Shown here piece after piece: positions 23,504 through 30,719 of a DNA stretch of 46,753 nt. The position numbers and the translations under genes are program-made. This DNA comes from an uncultured Clostridia bacterium (GTDB taxonomy: Bacteria > Bacillota > Clostridia > UBA1381 > UBA9506). The notes under the pieces were generated by a model that saw nothing but the letters and a program-made list of their open reading frames with translations, searched no databases and was not told where the DNA came from. The stretch lies in contig CALYAO010000009.1 in assembly GCA_944393605.1 (NCBI GenBank), positions 1 to 46,753 of the forward strand, given 5' to 3'. How positions within the stretch are numbered: position 1 is the first letter of the stretch; the number at the start of each line of letters is the position of its first letter.

Positions 23504-24529
23504 ATGGCAAACGTAAAGAAGGCAATCCTAAACGCACTGGTGGACGGCGCACTGGCCGAGCTGATGGTCAAGACCACGGCGGACCAGGTGTCGCTGGCGG
23601 ACGGCGCGACGCTGGAGGCCAAGATTCAGGAGATTGCGACGGAACTTGCGGGCAAGGTGGATCAGGAGCCCGGCAAGGGGCTGTCAACCGAGGACTTTAC
23701 CACCGCGCTCAAGGACAAGCTGGACGCGATTGCGGCGGGGGCACAGGTCAACGTCATCGAGACCGTGAAGGTCAACGGAACGCCGCAGCAGGTCACGGAC
23801 AAGGGCGTTGACATCACCGTTCCGACGGCGGTGTCCGAGCTCACCAACGACAGCGGGTATCAGACCGAAGCACAGGTGAATGCGAAGATCAGCGCGGTGT
23901 ACAAGCCGGGCGGTTCGGTGGCATTTGCCAGCCTGCCCGCAGCGGACGCGGATCATCTCGGCATGGTGTACAACGTGACGGATGGCTTCACCACGACGGA
24001 CGACTTCGTGGAGGGTGCGGGCAGCACCTATCCGGCGGGCACCAACGTGGCGGTTGTAGCGATGGAGGGGGACGCATATGGGTACGATGTGCTGTCCGGC
24101 TTTGTGGATCTTTCGGGGTATGTGACCAAGGAGGAAGGAAAGGGGCTGTCCCAAAACGACTACACCAATGAGGACAAGAGCAAGCTCGCAGGCATAGAAG
24201 CGGGCGCGCAGGTCAACGTCATTGAGTCTGTGAAGGTCAACGGCGCGGCGCAGCCCGTGACCGAAAAAGGCGTGGACATCGCCGTGCCCACCGGCGCGCT
24301 GGCGAGCAAGGACCAGGTGTCCGAGACGGATCTGGATGAAGCGCTCCAGGAGAAGGTCAACGCGGCGGCGGAGGGCAACCACAGCCACGCGAACAAGACG
24401 GTGCTAGACGGCATCACGCAGGAGAAGGTGACCGCGTGGGACGGCAAGTCCCGCGTGCTGGTCGCATCCGAGCAGCCCGCGGATCTTGCGGCGGGGGATC
24501 TGTGGATCCAGCTGATCGACGTCGCATAA
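23504..24529 (+). CDS. Head/tail fibre protein with GKGLS...AGAQVNVIE repeats (341 aa)
   Basis: The ATG follows CAAAGGAGGAAAACAAC. Two copies of a phage fibre repeat are present, KGLS..D(F/Y)T....KDKL(D/A)...AGAQVNVIE(T/S)VKVNG, about 155 residues apart. This repeat is widespread in Firmicutes phage fibre and head-decoration proteins. An HSHANK...LDGI motif near the end is also typical. It ends just before a strong terminator. Confidence 0.75.
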   Translation: MANVKKAILNALVDGALAELMVKTTADQVSLADGATLEAKIQEIATELAGKVDQEPGKGLSTEDFTTALKDKLDAIAAGAQVNVIETVKVNGTPQQVTDKGVDITVPTAVSELTNDSGYQTEAQVNAKISAVYKPGGSVAFASLPAADADHLGMVYNVTDGFTTTDDFVEGAGSTYPAGTNVAVVAMEGDAYGYDVLSGFVDLSGYVTKEEGKGLSQNDYTNEDKSKLAGIEAGAQVNVIESVKVNGAAQPVTEKGVDIAVPTGALASKDQVSETDLDEALQEKVNAAAEGNHSHANKTVLDGITQEKVTAWDGKSRVLVASEQPADLAAGDLWIQLIDVA

Positions 24530-24561
24530 ACAAGGCCGCGGCTTTGCGTGCTTGCAGAAAG

Positions 24562-24591
24562 CCCCTATCCTTTGCGGATAGGGGTATTTTT
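24562..24591 (+). terminator. Terminator after the fibre gene
   Basis: CCCCTATCC-tttgc-GGATAGGGG followed by TATTTTT; a nine-bp perfect stem. It separates the tail operon from the exchangeable fibre cassette. Confidence 0.9.
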
Positions 24592-24602
24592 CTGCAACAA
24601 TG

Positions 24603-24840
24603 GGATGCTGCGGCGTTGTCCAAATCTTTGATTATGAGGGGCCCCCGAAACGCCCGCAGGCGTTTTGGGGAGAAGGATGCGGCGTTGTCCAAATCTTTGA
24701 TTTGGCAAACAACACCCATGCAAAGCTTTCCCAAGAAAGCAAGCCGCAGGCGCAGCTTGATTGGGAGAAAGCGACTGCTGGAGTGGCAAAGCGGGCGGAT
24801 GGCTGCCGGACAGGCAGCCGGAGCAGAGCGAAGCACACTC
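24603..24840 (+). repeat. Compound repeat array H2(part)-H1-H2-H3-H4, upstream of tail fibre gene
   Basis: In order: a partial H2 (GCGGCGTTGTCCAAATCTTTGAT), H1 copy 6 (24638-24677; CCCCgAAACGCC-cgca-GGCGTTTtGGGG), a complete H2 (CCAAATC-ttt-GATTTGG within GTTGT...ACAAC), H3 (CTTTCCCAA facing TTGGGAGAAAG), H4 (GGCTGCC-ggaca-GGCAGCC) and AGAGCGAAG. The H1-H2-H3 segment of about 140 bp recurs in the same order and orientation at 27201-27345, on the other side of the fibre gene. Confidence 0.75.
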
Positions 24841-24865
24841 CGACGTAAGGAGGAGGAAAGAGAAA

Positions 24866-26725
24866 ATGGCAACAACCGAAAATAACGGACTGATGATCTA
24901 TCAGGACGATGCGGGCAACCGATATATTTTGTATCCGGTCACCAAGGCGGAGCTGGTGGATGGGCTCCTAGACGACGCGGGGAAGATCCCGGCCGCGCTG
25001 CTGCCCGAGATGGACGGCGGCGTTGGCAAAGACCTGGAAGGGGAGACGCTATCTCCAATTGAAGGTACAGGTTTCGTTGCCGAAACGGGCGCCGAGATTT
25101 TTAACGATTATCGAGAAAGAACGTTTGTGTCATATGCTGCTGCGAATGGCAACGTTGCTACTGGTTCATATTCTCACGCGGAAGGGATGGCTACTACCGC
25201 GATGGGTGACAATTCCCATGCGGAAGGACGTCAAACCATTGCGATTGGAACCGCTTCTCATGCGCAAGGAAGACAGTCAATTGCAACAGATACATGTTCA
25301 CATGCAGAAGGAAATAATACGATTAGTTGTCACGAAAATAGTCATGCAGAAGGTTATTGTACGACTGCATCGGGTGAAAGTTCTCACGCTGAGGGTACTG
25401 TAGAGGATGGCTCTTCAAATTATACCACCATTTCACCAGTAACGATATCCGACATTTCTGGTAGCCTATGCGATATTACAGGCCCATCTACGTTGTCCCA
25501 GCTTGCTTCTGGTGACGTACTTTTAATAGATAATATACCCTACCGAATCCGAACGATATATAGTAGTAGCAATAGATTTTCCTTTAATACGACCATTCTA
25601 TTTGATACATCCGTTACATCCTTAACTTGGATTAGAAAAGGTGCGTTTGGAGAAGCGTCTCACGTAGAAGGAAATTCTACCGTTGCAAAAGGGGATGCGT
25701 CTCATGCAGAGGGGTATTATACACAAGCAACGGAGGCTTACTCCCATGCGGAAGGGAATTCTTCCATTGCAAGTGGAGAATCTTCTCATGCGGAGGGGGA
25801 ATCTACTGCTGCGGAAGGGCTTTGTTCCCACGCGGAAGGATATTACACGCTGGCGAGTGGCACGAATTCCCACGCGGAAGGGGACAACACCGCTGCCATG
25901 GGAGATAATTCTCACGCAGAAGGTTCCTATACGACAGCTAGTGGCACGAATTCCCATGCTTCTGGCTCCTATACCACGGCGAGCGGGGAGAATTCGTTCG
26001 TAGTTGGTAAATATGGTGTTGCTGGCACAGGGGTACTATTTGGTGTTGGTAACGGCACGTCTGAATCGAGTACAAAATTGGCATTTGAGGTGCGCAACGA
26101 CGATGCAGCATACGTGGACGGTCAGAAAGTTGTGACGTTTGATGATAACGGATGTATAGCGAATGCGAGCGGCGGATTTGAAGGTGGTTCCGGCGCATGG
26201 ACAGACGGACGTGGCGGTGCAGTAGGTATGAATTCCACTGCTAGTGACGGTTTCGCTGGCGGTTTCGGTGCTGAATGCATTAACAGCATGGGAGACCCGG
26301 TTGATTGCATCCAACTTGGAACGGGATCAAATGGTATGTCTAAATCATTAAAAGTGTACAGCTATATGCTTATGAATGCTGATGGCACCATCCCAGCAGA
26401 GCGCACTGCCACCACATCGGATGCACGGCTCAAGCGGGATATTGCAGATGCGGATACTGCGCGCATGGCAGCGTTTGTGGATGCGCTCCGTGTGTCCCAA
26501 TTCCGCTACCTGGACAGCGACGAAGACCACGTAGGCTTGGTTGCCCAGCAAGTGCAGGAAGCAGATGCGGAACTTGCTAAACACATCGTGCTGGAAAAAG
26601 AGGACGGATACCTCGCCGTTCGGCCCGAGCAGCTGGTATACCCGCTCATTGCGGCGGTGCAGGCGCTCGCGCGCGAGGTGGAAAAGCTCAAAAACGGGCT
26701 TGACAAGGGAAGGAAAATGCAGTAA
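24866..26725 (+). CDS. Tail fibre with YadA-like SHAEG head repeats and S74 intramolecular chaperone (619 aa)
   Basis: The ATG follows AAGGAGGAGGAAAGAGAAA. Residues about 1-75 are an attachment segment. Then come many NSHAEG/(T)ASG repeats of 14 residues (Hep_Hag/YadA head-type left-handed trimeric roll), interrupted near residues 180-255 by a non-repeat insert. The C-terminal 100 residues form a peptidase_S74 domain (TSDARLKRDIADADTARMAAFVDALRVSQFRYLD...VGLVAQQVQEA); the SD pair is the self-cleavage site. The central part uses noticeably more A/T codons than its neighbours, a sign of recent transfer. Likely host-receptor-binding fibre. Confidence 0.88.
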   Translation: MATTENNGLMIYQDDAGNRYILYPVTKAELVDGLLDDAGKIPAALLPEMDGGVGKDLEGETLSPIEGTGFVAETGAEIFNDYRERTFVSYAAANGNVATGSYSHAEGMATTAMGDNSHAEGRQTIAIGTASHAQGRQSIATDTCSHAEGNNTISCHENSHAEGYCTTASGESSHAEGTVEDGSSNYTTISPVTISDISGSLCDITGPSTLSQLASGDVLLIDNIPYRIRTIYSSSNRFSFNTTILFDTSVTSLTWIRKGAFGEASHVEGNSTVAKGDASHAEGYYTQATEAYSHAEGNSSIASGESSHAEGESTAAEGLCSHAEGYYTLASGTNSHAEGDNTAAMGDNSHAEGSYTTASGTNSHASGSYTTASGENSFVVGKYGVAGTGVLFGVGNGTSESSTKLAFEVRNDDAAYVDGQKVVTFDDNGCIANASGGFEGGSGAWTDGRGGAVGMNSTASDGFAGGFGAECINSMGDPVDCIQLGTGSNGMSKSLKVYSYMLMNADGTIPAERTATTSDARLKRDIADADTARMAAFVDALRVSQFRYLDSDEDHVGLVAQQVQEADAELAKHIVLEKEDGYLAVRPEQLVYPLIAAVQALAREVEKLKNGLDKGRKMQ

Positions 26726-26782
26726 AATAAAAGCAGATAAGAGGAAGGCCGTTGCAAGAACGGTTGACCGAAATAAGAGTTA

Positions 26783-26826
26783 ACAATAACCGCTTACCTT
26801 GGTCGGAGGGCGGTTATTGTGCTTTT
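26783..26826 (+). terminator. Terminator after the tail fibre gene
   Basis: ACAATAACCGC and GCGGTTATTGT pair over 11 bp and GCTTTT follows. The stretch from here to 27112 has no supported gene; it holds an H1 hairpin and other small stem-loops. Confidence 0.75.
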
Positions 26827-26945
26827 ATGGAGAAAACTAAAAGTGAAACAATAAGAAATACCAAGACTTTTAGTATGTACTTCCACATAAGCGGCACCCC
26901 CTTTCTGCAAGGGAGTGTCAACCGTCCTCTTGGGCATCATGAAAT

Positions 26946-26990
26946 GGGGTCCCCGAAACGCGGCTTTTGCGTTTTGGGGAGAGGAGGAGC
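26946..26990 (+). repeat. H1 hairpin repeat, copy 7
   Basis: GGGGTCCCCgAAACGC-ggctttt-GCGTTTtGGGG followed by AGAGGAGGAGC. Next come GGCTTATTTTT-gca-AAAAATAAGCC (27008-27032), AGAGCgAAG-cgga-CTTtGCTCT (27033-27054) and TGCGGG-atag-CCCGCA (27065-27080), so four hairpins stand almost end to end. Confidence 0.75.
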
Positions 26991-27112
26991 AAGGGAGCAA
27001 AGCGAAGGGCTTATTTTTGCAAAAAATAAGCCAGAGCGAAGCGGACTTTGCTCTGACGGCTGCCTGCGGGATAGCCCGCAAGGGGATTATATCATAATAT
27101 GTAAAATCATGC

Positions 27113-27145
27113 AAGCACTTGCCGTGACGCGGCAGGTGCTTTTTT
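27113..27145 (+). terminator. Strong terminator inside the repeat region
   Basis: AAGCACTTGCCG-tgacg-CGGCAGGTGCTT plus a T run; 12 pairs. Its outer arms resemble the HicAB terminator (AAGCACTTACC...GGTAGGTGCTT). Confidence 0.85.
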
Positions 27146-27200
27146 ATACGCGTAAAATGCAGCTTATGGCATGCGATAGGGAAAAGCAGTACAATAAAAA

Positions 27201-27345
27201 GGGCCCCCGGAATGCCCGAAGGGCATTTTGGGGAGAGAATGCGGCGTTGTCCAAATCTTTGATTTGGCGAACAACGCCCATGCAAAACTTTCCCAAGAAA
27301 ACGAGGCGCGGAGCGACGACGTTTGATTGGGAGAAAGCGACTGTA
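27201..27345 (+). repeat. Compound repeat H1-H2-H3, downstream copy flanking the tail fibre gene
   Basis: H1 copy 8 (CCCCcggAATGCC-cgaa-GGGCATTTtGGGG), H2 (GGCGTTGT-CCAAATC-ttt-GATTTGG-cg-AACAACGCC, a long stem) and H3 (CTTTCCCAAgaAAACG ... CGTTTgaTTGGGAGAAAG). Compared with the copy at 24638-24780, H3's inner arms changed from AAGC/GCTT to AAACG/CGTTT, keeping pairing. After it, up to 27428, is a short leader with GGAGGGAAC and the amidase ribosome site. Confidence 0.75.
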
Positions 27346-27428
27346 GCGGCAACGGAGTGGACGACACTGGCTGCGCAGCAGACAATGGAGGGAACAAAGT
27401 TTGCCGCGACGAAGAGGGGTGATACAAC

Positions 27429-28607
27429 ATGAAGATATTCATTGATCCGGGTCATGGCGGCACGGACAGCGGCGCTGTGGGGCAAAATGGGACATATGAG
27501 AGCAATGTTGTGCTGGAAGTGGCGATGAATCTCAAAAAACTGCTGGAAAACAACGGTCATGTGGCAAAGTGCAGCCGGGAGCGGGATGAGAGCGTTGGGC
27601 TGTCCGAACGGGCGGCCATGGCAAACGCCTGGGGGGCGGACCTGTTTGTGTCGGTCCATGCCAACAGTGCATCCGACGCGGCGGCACACGGCACCGAGAC
27701 CTACTGCTACCCCGGCGCAGCGGCGGCCAAGGAACGGGCCGCCTCGGTGCAGCGGTCGCTGGTGGCCTATCTGGGCCGGGCGGACCGCGGGGTCAAGACG
27801 GCCAATTTCGCGGTGCTCCGGGAGACGGCCATGCCAGCCATCTTGGTGGAGCTGGCGTTTTTGTCCAACCCGACGGAGGAGGCGCTCTTGGCCGATGCCG
27901 CGTTCCGGCAGCGGTGTGCTGCGGCGATTGCGGCGGGGATCGCGGGCGAGGCGGCAGAGCCAGCGGAGGACGGGCCGCAGACGGCCATGCGGCTGGACGG
28001 CGTCTGGGTGCAGCAGATGGAGCCCGCGGGGTTTGACTTCCGGGTGTGTGACGTGAAAAAGCGCGAAGTGGGGGAAGTGAACTACTTTAATGGGGGATTT
28101 TTCACGGATGATGGGGCGGGACACACCATTCCGGTTGGAAATTTGGCGTGCGGTGGGGAAGTGATCGCGCAGGCCAAGGACAACCCGGGGTGGATCAACG
28201 TCGCAAACCACGACCTGTCCACCATCGTGGTGCGCTATGACGGCAGCGTGGAGCTGGTCAAGACGCGGGATTTGGGCCAGATTTCGGGCCTCAAATGTGC
28301 AGTTTCGGGCATCCCCATCATCGTGGGCGGCAAGTATGTGCCCCGGGAGGAGATCCTGGCGGAGGGCTATTTTGGGAATGAGCTGTATGACACGTGGCAC
28401 GGGTTTCTGGGGATTCGGGACGGCAAGCTGGTGTATGCGGCGGCCAAATGCGCCTTTGCCGATATGTGCTGGATCTTGGTGGCGCTGGGTGTGTACAATG
28501 CGATCAAGCTGGACGGCGGCGGCAGCTTCATCCTGCGAAACGGCAAGGAGCTTGCCGGGACGAGCGAGAACCGGCAGATCCACAATGTGGGGATTTGGAA
28601 GGGGTGA
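27429..28607 (+). CDS. Endolysin: Amidase_3 domain fused to a phosphodiester glycosidase (NAGPA)-like domain (392 aa)
   Basis: Residues 1-172 are a zinc N-acetylmuramoyl-L-alanine amidase: DPGHGG with His9, Glu24, SVHAN with His77 and the catalytic Glu141 in VELAFLSN. Residues about 195-392 (FRVCDVKKREVGEVNYFNGGFF, ...GWINVANHDLSTIVVRYDG, ...VYNAIKLDGGGSFILRNGK) match the NAGPA/phosphodiester glycosidase fold, which replaces the usual SH3 or LysM wall-binding domain. It may bind or cut a wall glycan or lipid-linked sugar phosphate. The lysis cassette continues directly downstream. Confidence 0.87.
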   Translation: MKIFIDPGHGGTDSGAVGQNGTYESNVVLEVAMNLKKLLENNGHVAKCSRERDESVGLSERAAMANAWGADLFVSVHANSASDAAAHGTETYCYPGAAAAKERAASVQRSLVAYLGRADRGVKTANFAVLRETAMPAILVELAFLSNPTEEALLADAAFRQRCAAAIAAGIAGEAAEPAEDGPQTAMRLDGVWVQQMEPAGFDFRVCDVKKREVGEVNYFNGGFFTDDGAGHTIPVGNLACGGEVIAQAKDNPGWINVANHDLSTIVVRYDGSVELVKTRDLGQISGLKCAVSGIPIIVGGKYVPREEILAEGYFGNELYDTWHGFLGIRDGKLVYAAAKCAFADMCWILVALGVYNAIKLDGGGSFILRNGKELAGTSENRQIHNVGIWKG

Positions 28608-28614
28608 CAGAAGG

Positions 28615-28941
28615 ATGACCGAATGGACGGTGGTGACGGTTGTGATATCGCTGGTGGGCCTGCTGGTGGCGGTGGCGACGCCTATCATCAAACTCAATGC
28701 GACCATCACGAGGCTCACGACACAGATGGAAAACTTTATGAAGGGCCTGGGGGAGTTTAAGACGCGGTACACCAGTCAGCTGACCGAGTGCAAACGGACG
28801 CACGCGGACCTGTATGACAAGGTGGACAACCACGAGCGGCGTATCACGGTGTTGGAGGCATGGGATATGCGGCAAGCGCAAGCGAGAGCGCCGCGTGCGC
28901 CCCATGGCCCAGCCGGTCTTTCGGAGATGGAAGGCAAATAG
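28615..28941 (+). CDS. XhlA-like hemolysin/lysis accessory membrane protein (108 aa)
   Basis: The ATG eight bases after the amidase stop follows GGGGTGACAGAAGG. One N-terminal membrane helix (VVTVVISLVGLLVAVATPII) leads into a coiled coil (LNATITRLTTQMENFMKGLGEFKTRYTSQLTECKR...HERRITVLE), the layout of XhlA-type proteins that work with holin and endolysin. The TAG stop touches an H1 repeat. Confidence 0.7.
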   Translation: MTEWTVVTVVISLVGLLVAVATPIIKLNATITRLTTQMENFMKGLGEFKTRYTSQLTECKRTHADLYDKVDNHERRITVLEAWDMRQAQARAPRAPHGPAGLSEMEGK

Positions 28942-28978
28942 GGGCCCCCAAAGCGCCCGTAGGTGCTTTGGGGAAGAG
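28941..28978 (+). repeat. H1 hairpin repeat, copy 9
   Basis: CCCCAAAGCGCC-cgta-GGTGCTTTGGGG, 12 pairs with one G-U, directly at the stop of the upstream gene. The AAAGCGCC/GGTGCTTT arms differ from copies 1-8 on both sides. Then GAGCGAAGG, as after other copies, and the holin ribosome site. Confidence 0.78.
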
Positions 28979-29068
28979 ATGCGCCAAACAGGCGCGACGA
29001 GCGAAGGGAAGGTTATTTCGATGAGAGCGAGGAACAGACCATCCGATGAGTGAAGGAGGAGACGGGAC

Positions 29069-29362
29069 ATGTATGAGGTGTTGAAGGAATTTGTGCGGCC
29101 TGAGCTGTTGGTGCTGGTGCCGGTGTTGTATCTGCTTGGGATGGCGCTGAAGAAAAGCGCGGCGCCCGACCGGTGCATCCCGTGGGTGCTGGGGGGCGCG
29201 GGCGTTGTGTTGGCGCTGCTGTATGTCGCGGCGACGTGTGAGGCATACGGCTGGCAGTCGATTTTGCTGGGCATGTTCACCGCGGTGGTGCAGGGCGTTT
29301 TGTGCGCGGGTGCGAGCGTGTATGTGAACCAGGTGGTAAAGCAGGCGGGGAAGAAGGAGTAA
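29069..29362 (+). CDS. Holin, Hol44-like family (97 aa)
   Basis: GAAGGAGGAGACGGGAC precedes the ATG. Three hydrophobic segments (LLVLVPVLYLLGMAL, WVLGGAGVVLALLYVAA, ILLGMFTAVVQGVLCAGASVYV) and a basic C-terminus (NQVVKQAGKKE) follow the pattern of Hol44-type phage holins (PELLVLVPVLY.LG..LKKS). It would permeabilise the membrane for amidase release. Last gene of the lysis module. Confidence 0.88.
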   Translation: MYEVLKEFVRPELLVLVPVLYLLGMALKKSAAPDRCIPWVLGGAGVVLALLYVAATCEAYGWQSILLGMFTAVVQGVLCAGASVYVNQVVKQAGKKE

Positions 29363-29406
29363 AAAGGAAGGCGGGAAAAAGTTTTGTAATTTTTTTAAAA
29401 ATCTGC

Positions 29407-29435
29407 TTGTACTTTAGGTGAAATTTCAGTATAAT
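29407..29435 (+). promoter_or_regulatory. Promoter of the Panacea toxin-antitoxin cassette
   Basis: TTGTAC, 17-bp spacer, TATAAT. The preceding GGCGGGAAAAAGTTTTG and T-rich stretch resemble the sequence before the HicAB promoter (AGCGGGAAAATAATTTTG). Confidence 0.8.
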
Positions 29436-29472
29436 ATTATTGTAATAATCGTTGTAAGGGGAGGCGTATCTG

Positions 29473-29919
29473 ATGGCGAGTGTATTAGATGTTGCAGCGT
29501 ATGTCGTTCAAAAATGCGGCAGTCTTACAACTATGAAATTACAAAAATTGGTATACTATTGTCAGGCGTGGTCGTTGGCATGGGACGAAGAGCCGCTATT
29601 TGATGAGGATTTTGAGGCTTGGGCAAATGGACCGGTTTGTCCCGTGCTGTTTTATCAGCATAAAGGGCTGTTTTCGGTCCCAAGCACTTTCTTGCAGGCT
29701 CATCGTGATTATCCCTTTACGGAGACGCAGAAGGAAACCATGGATGCTGTTTTGCGGGATCTGGCAGATAAGCCGCCGCAATGGCTCAGTGATCTCACGC
29801 ACAGTGAATTGCCATGGAAAAATGCCCGTAAGGGATGTGAACCAGGAGAATACTGTAATGCGGTTATTTCGAAAGAGGATATGCAGCAGTATTATGGGGG
29901 CCTGATTGGCGATGAGTAA
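29473..29919 (+). CDS. Panacea-domain (SocA/DUF4065-like) antitoxin (148 aa)
   Basis: ATG after AAGGGGAGGCGTATCTG. The signature KLQKLVYYCQAWSLAWDEEPLFDEDFEAWANGPVCPVLFYQHKG is the Panacea core (KL.KLlYy.qgw...F.AW..GPV...vy). Panacea proteins neutralise many unrelated toxins in PanAT pairs and occur often on prophages. The next gene overlaps its stop and encodes the probable toxin. Own promoter and terminator mark it as an independent cassette at the end of the lysis module. Confidence 0.9.
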   Translation: MASVLDVAAYVVQKCGSLTTMKLQKLVYYCQAWSLAWDEEPLFDEDFEAWANGPVCPVLFYQHKGLFSVPSTFLQAHRDYPFTETQKETMDAVLRDLADKPPQWLSDLTHSELPWKNARKGCEPGEYCNAVISKEDMQQYYGGLIGDE

Positions 29920-30397
29920 GAGTATTCCGCCTGTGCCGGATAATATACGTGGTAATAAGTCCATTAAAAACCGCAACGGGTCAGACCGGAAAAAGACGGT
30001 TCACCATACTGATCCTGAAAGTTATGATAAGCGTTTGGTCAGTTGGGGATTTAAGCTATCGGATAAAGTGGGCCGTTGGTCAGTTACAAATGATAACTGG
30101 CAGCTTTGGCAACAGGATATTTATCCGAAATTGGCTGCATTTGAGGGGATGACGTGACATGAGGTTAAGTCGCAATCAAAAGCGCATGGGACGGGGAGTG
30201 CAAGTCATAGTGTTGAAATCGGACGATTAGTAGTGCCGGCACAAGATGAGTTTCGGCGTATGGGACTGCATTACGATTCTGTGTTTTCTTTGCGGTTGCA
30301 AGGCTCACAGCGCCTGTATGGGATTTTGGATAGAGGGATATTTTATATTTTGTGGTATGACCCAAATCATGAGATATGTAAAAGTACCAGATCATAG
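29912..30397 (+). pseudogene. Putative Panacea partner toxin, interrupted by an in-frame TGA
   Basis: The first 81 codons read SKSIPPVPDNIRGNKSIKNR...YDKRLVSWGFKLSDKVGRWSV...DIYPKLAAFEGMT, then TGA (30155-30157), and the same frame stays open for 79 more codons: HEVKSQSKAHGTGSASHSVEI...LRLQGSQRLYGILDRGIFYILWYDPNHEICK. The stop stands where FEGMTW-x-E would be natural, so a TGG-to-TGA change is likely. Neighbouring genes use TGA as stop, so recoding is unlikely. The C-terminal RLYGI...YILWYDPNHEIC part resembles small interferase-type toxins, but the fold is not certain. Confidence 0.72.
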
Positions 30398-30410
30398 AAG
30401 AAATAGTAAA

Positions 30411-30440
30411 AGCCGGAGGGGAAATCCTCCGGCTGGGTTT
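30411..30440 (+). terminator. Terminator after the Panacea cassette
   Basis: AGCCGGAGG-ggaaat-CCTCCGGCT followed by GGGTTTT. From here to 30719 the sequence turns AT-rich and holds no gene. It includes a tandem 11-bp repeat (ATCCACGATTT twice, 30487-30508); the prophage right end may lie in this stretch. Confidence 0.8.
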
Positions 30441-30719
30441 TGGTTGGATAAAATGGTTGAAACGCAGTGGATAGGTTGAGAAGTTCATCCACGATTTATC
30501 CACGATTTCGTGAAATTTTACAATTTTATGATGTTACATAGGAAAACATGCCATTTCCAAAAAACGCATAGCAAAGGCATTTGTGACGGTTTTGTATGCA
30601 TGATAAAATCAAGTAAACGATTGGATTTTGTTCCCGTCGCCTCCACCAAAATGCTTGAAAGGATGCCATGTACAAATTATCTGACAAGTACAAACTACAC
30701 GAAATTTTAAGGTGCTAAT

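Noticed and set aside
26752-27432. Long open frame running through the hairpin region after the fibre gene
   Set aside because: It reads through two terminators and several hairpins, and its sequence is translated repeat. The opposite-strand frame here was rejected for the same reason.
30487-30508. Tandem ATCCACGATTT repeat as the prophage attachment site
   Set aside because: The left end of the prophage is outside the window, so no matching att copy can be shown.
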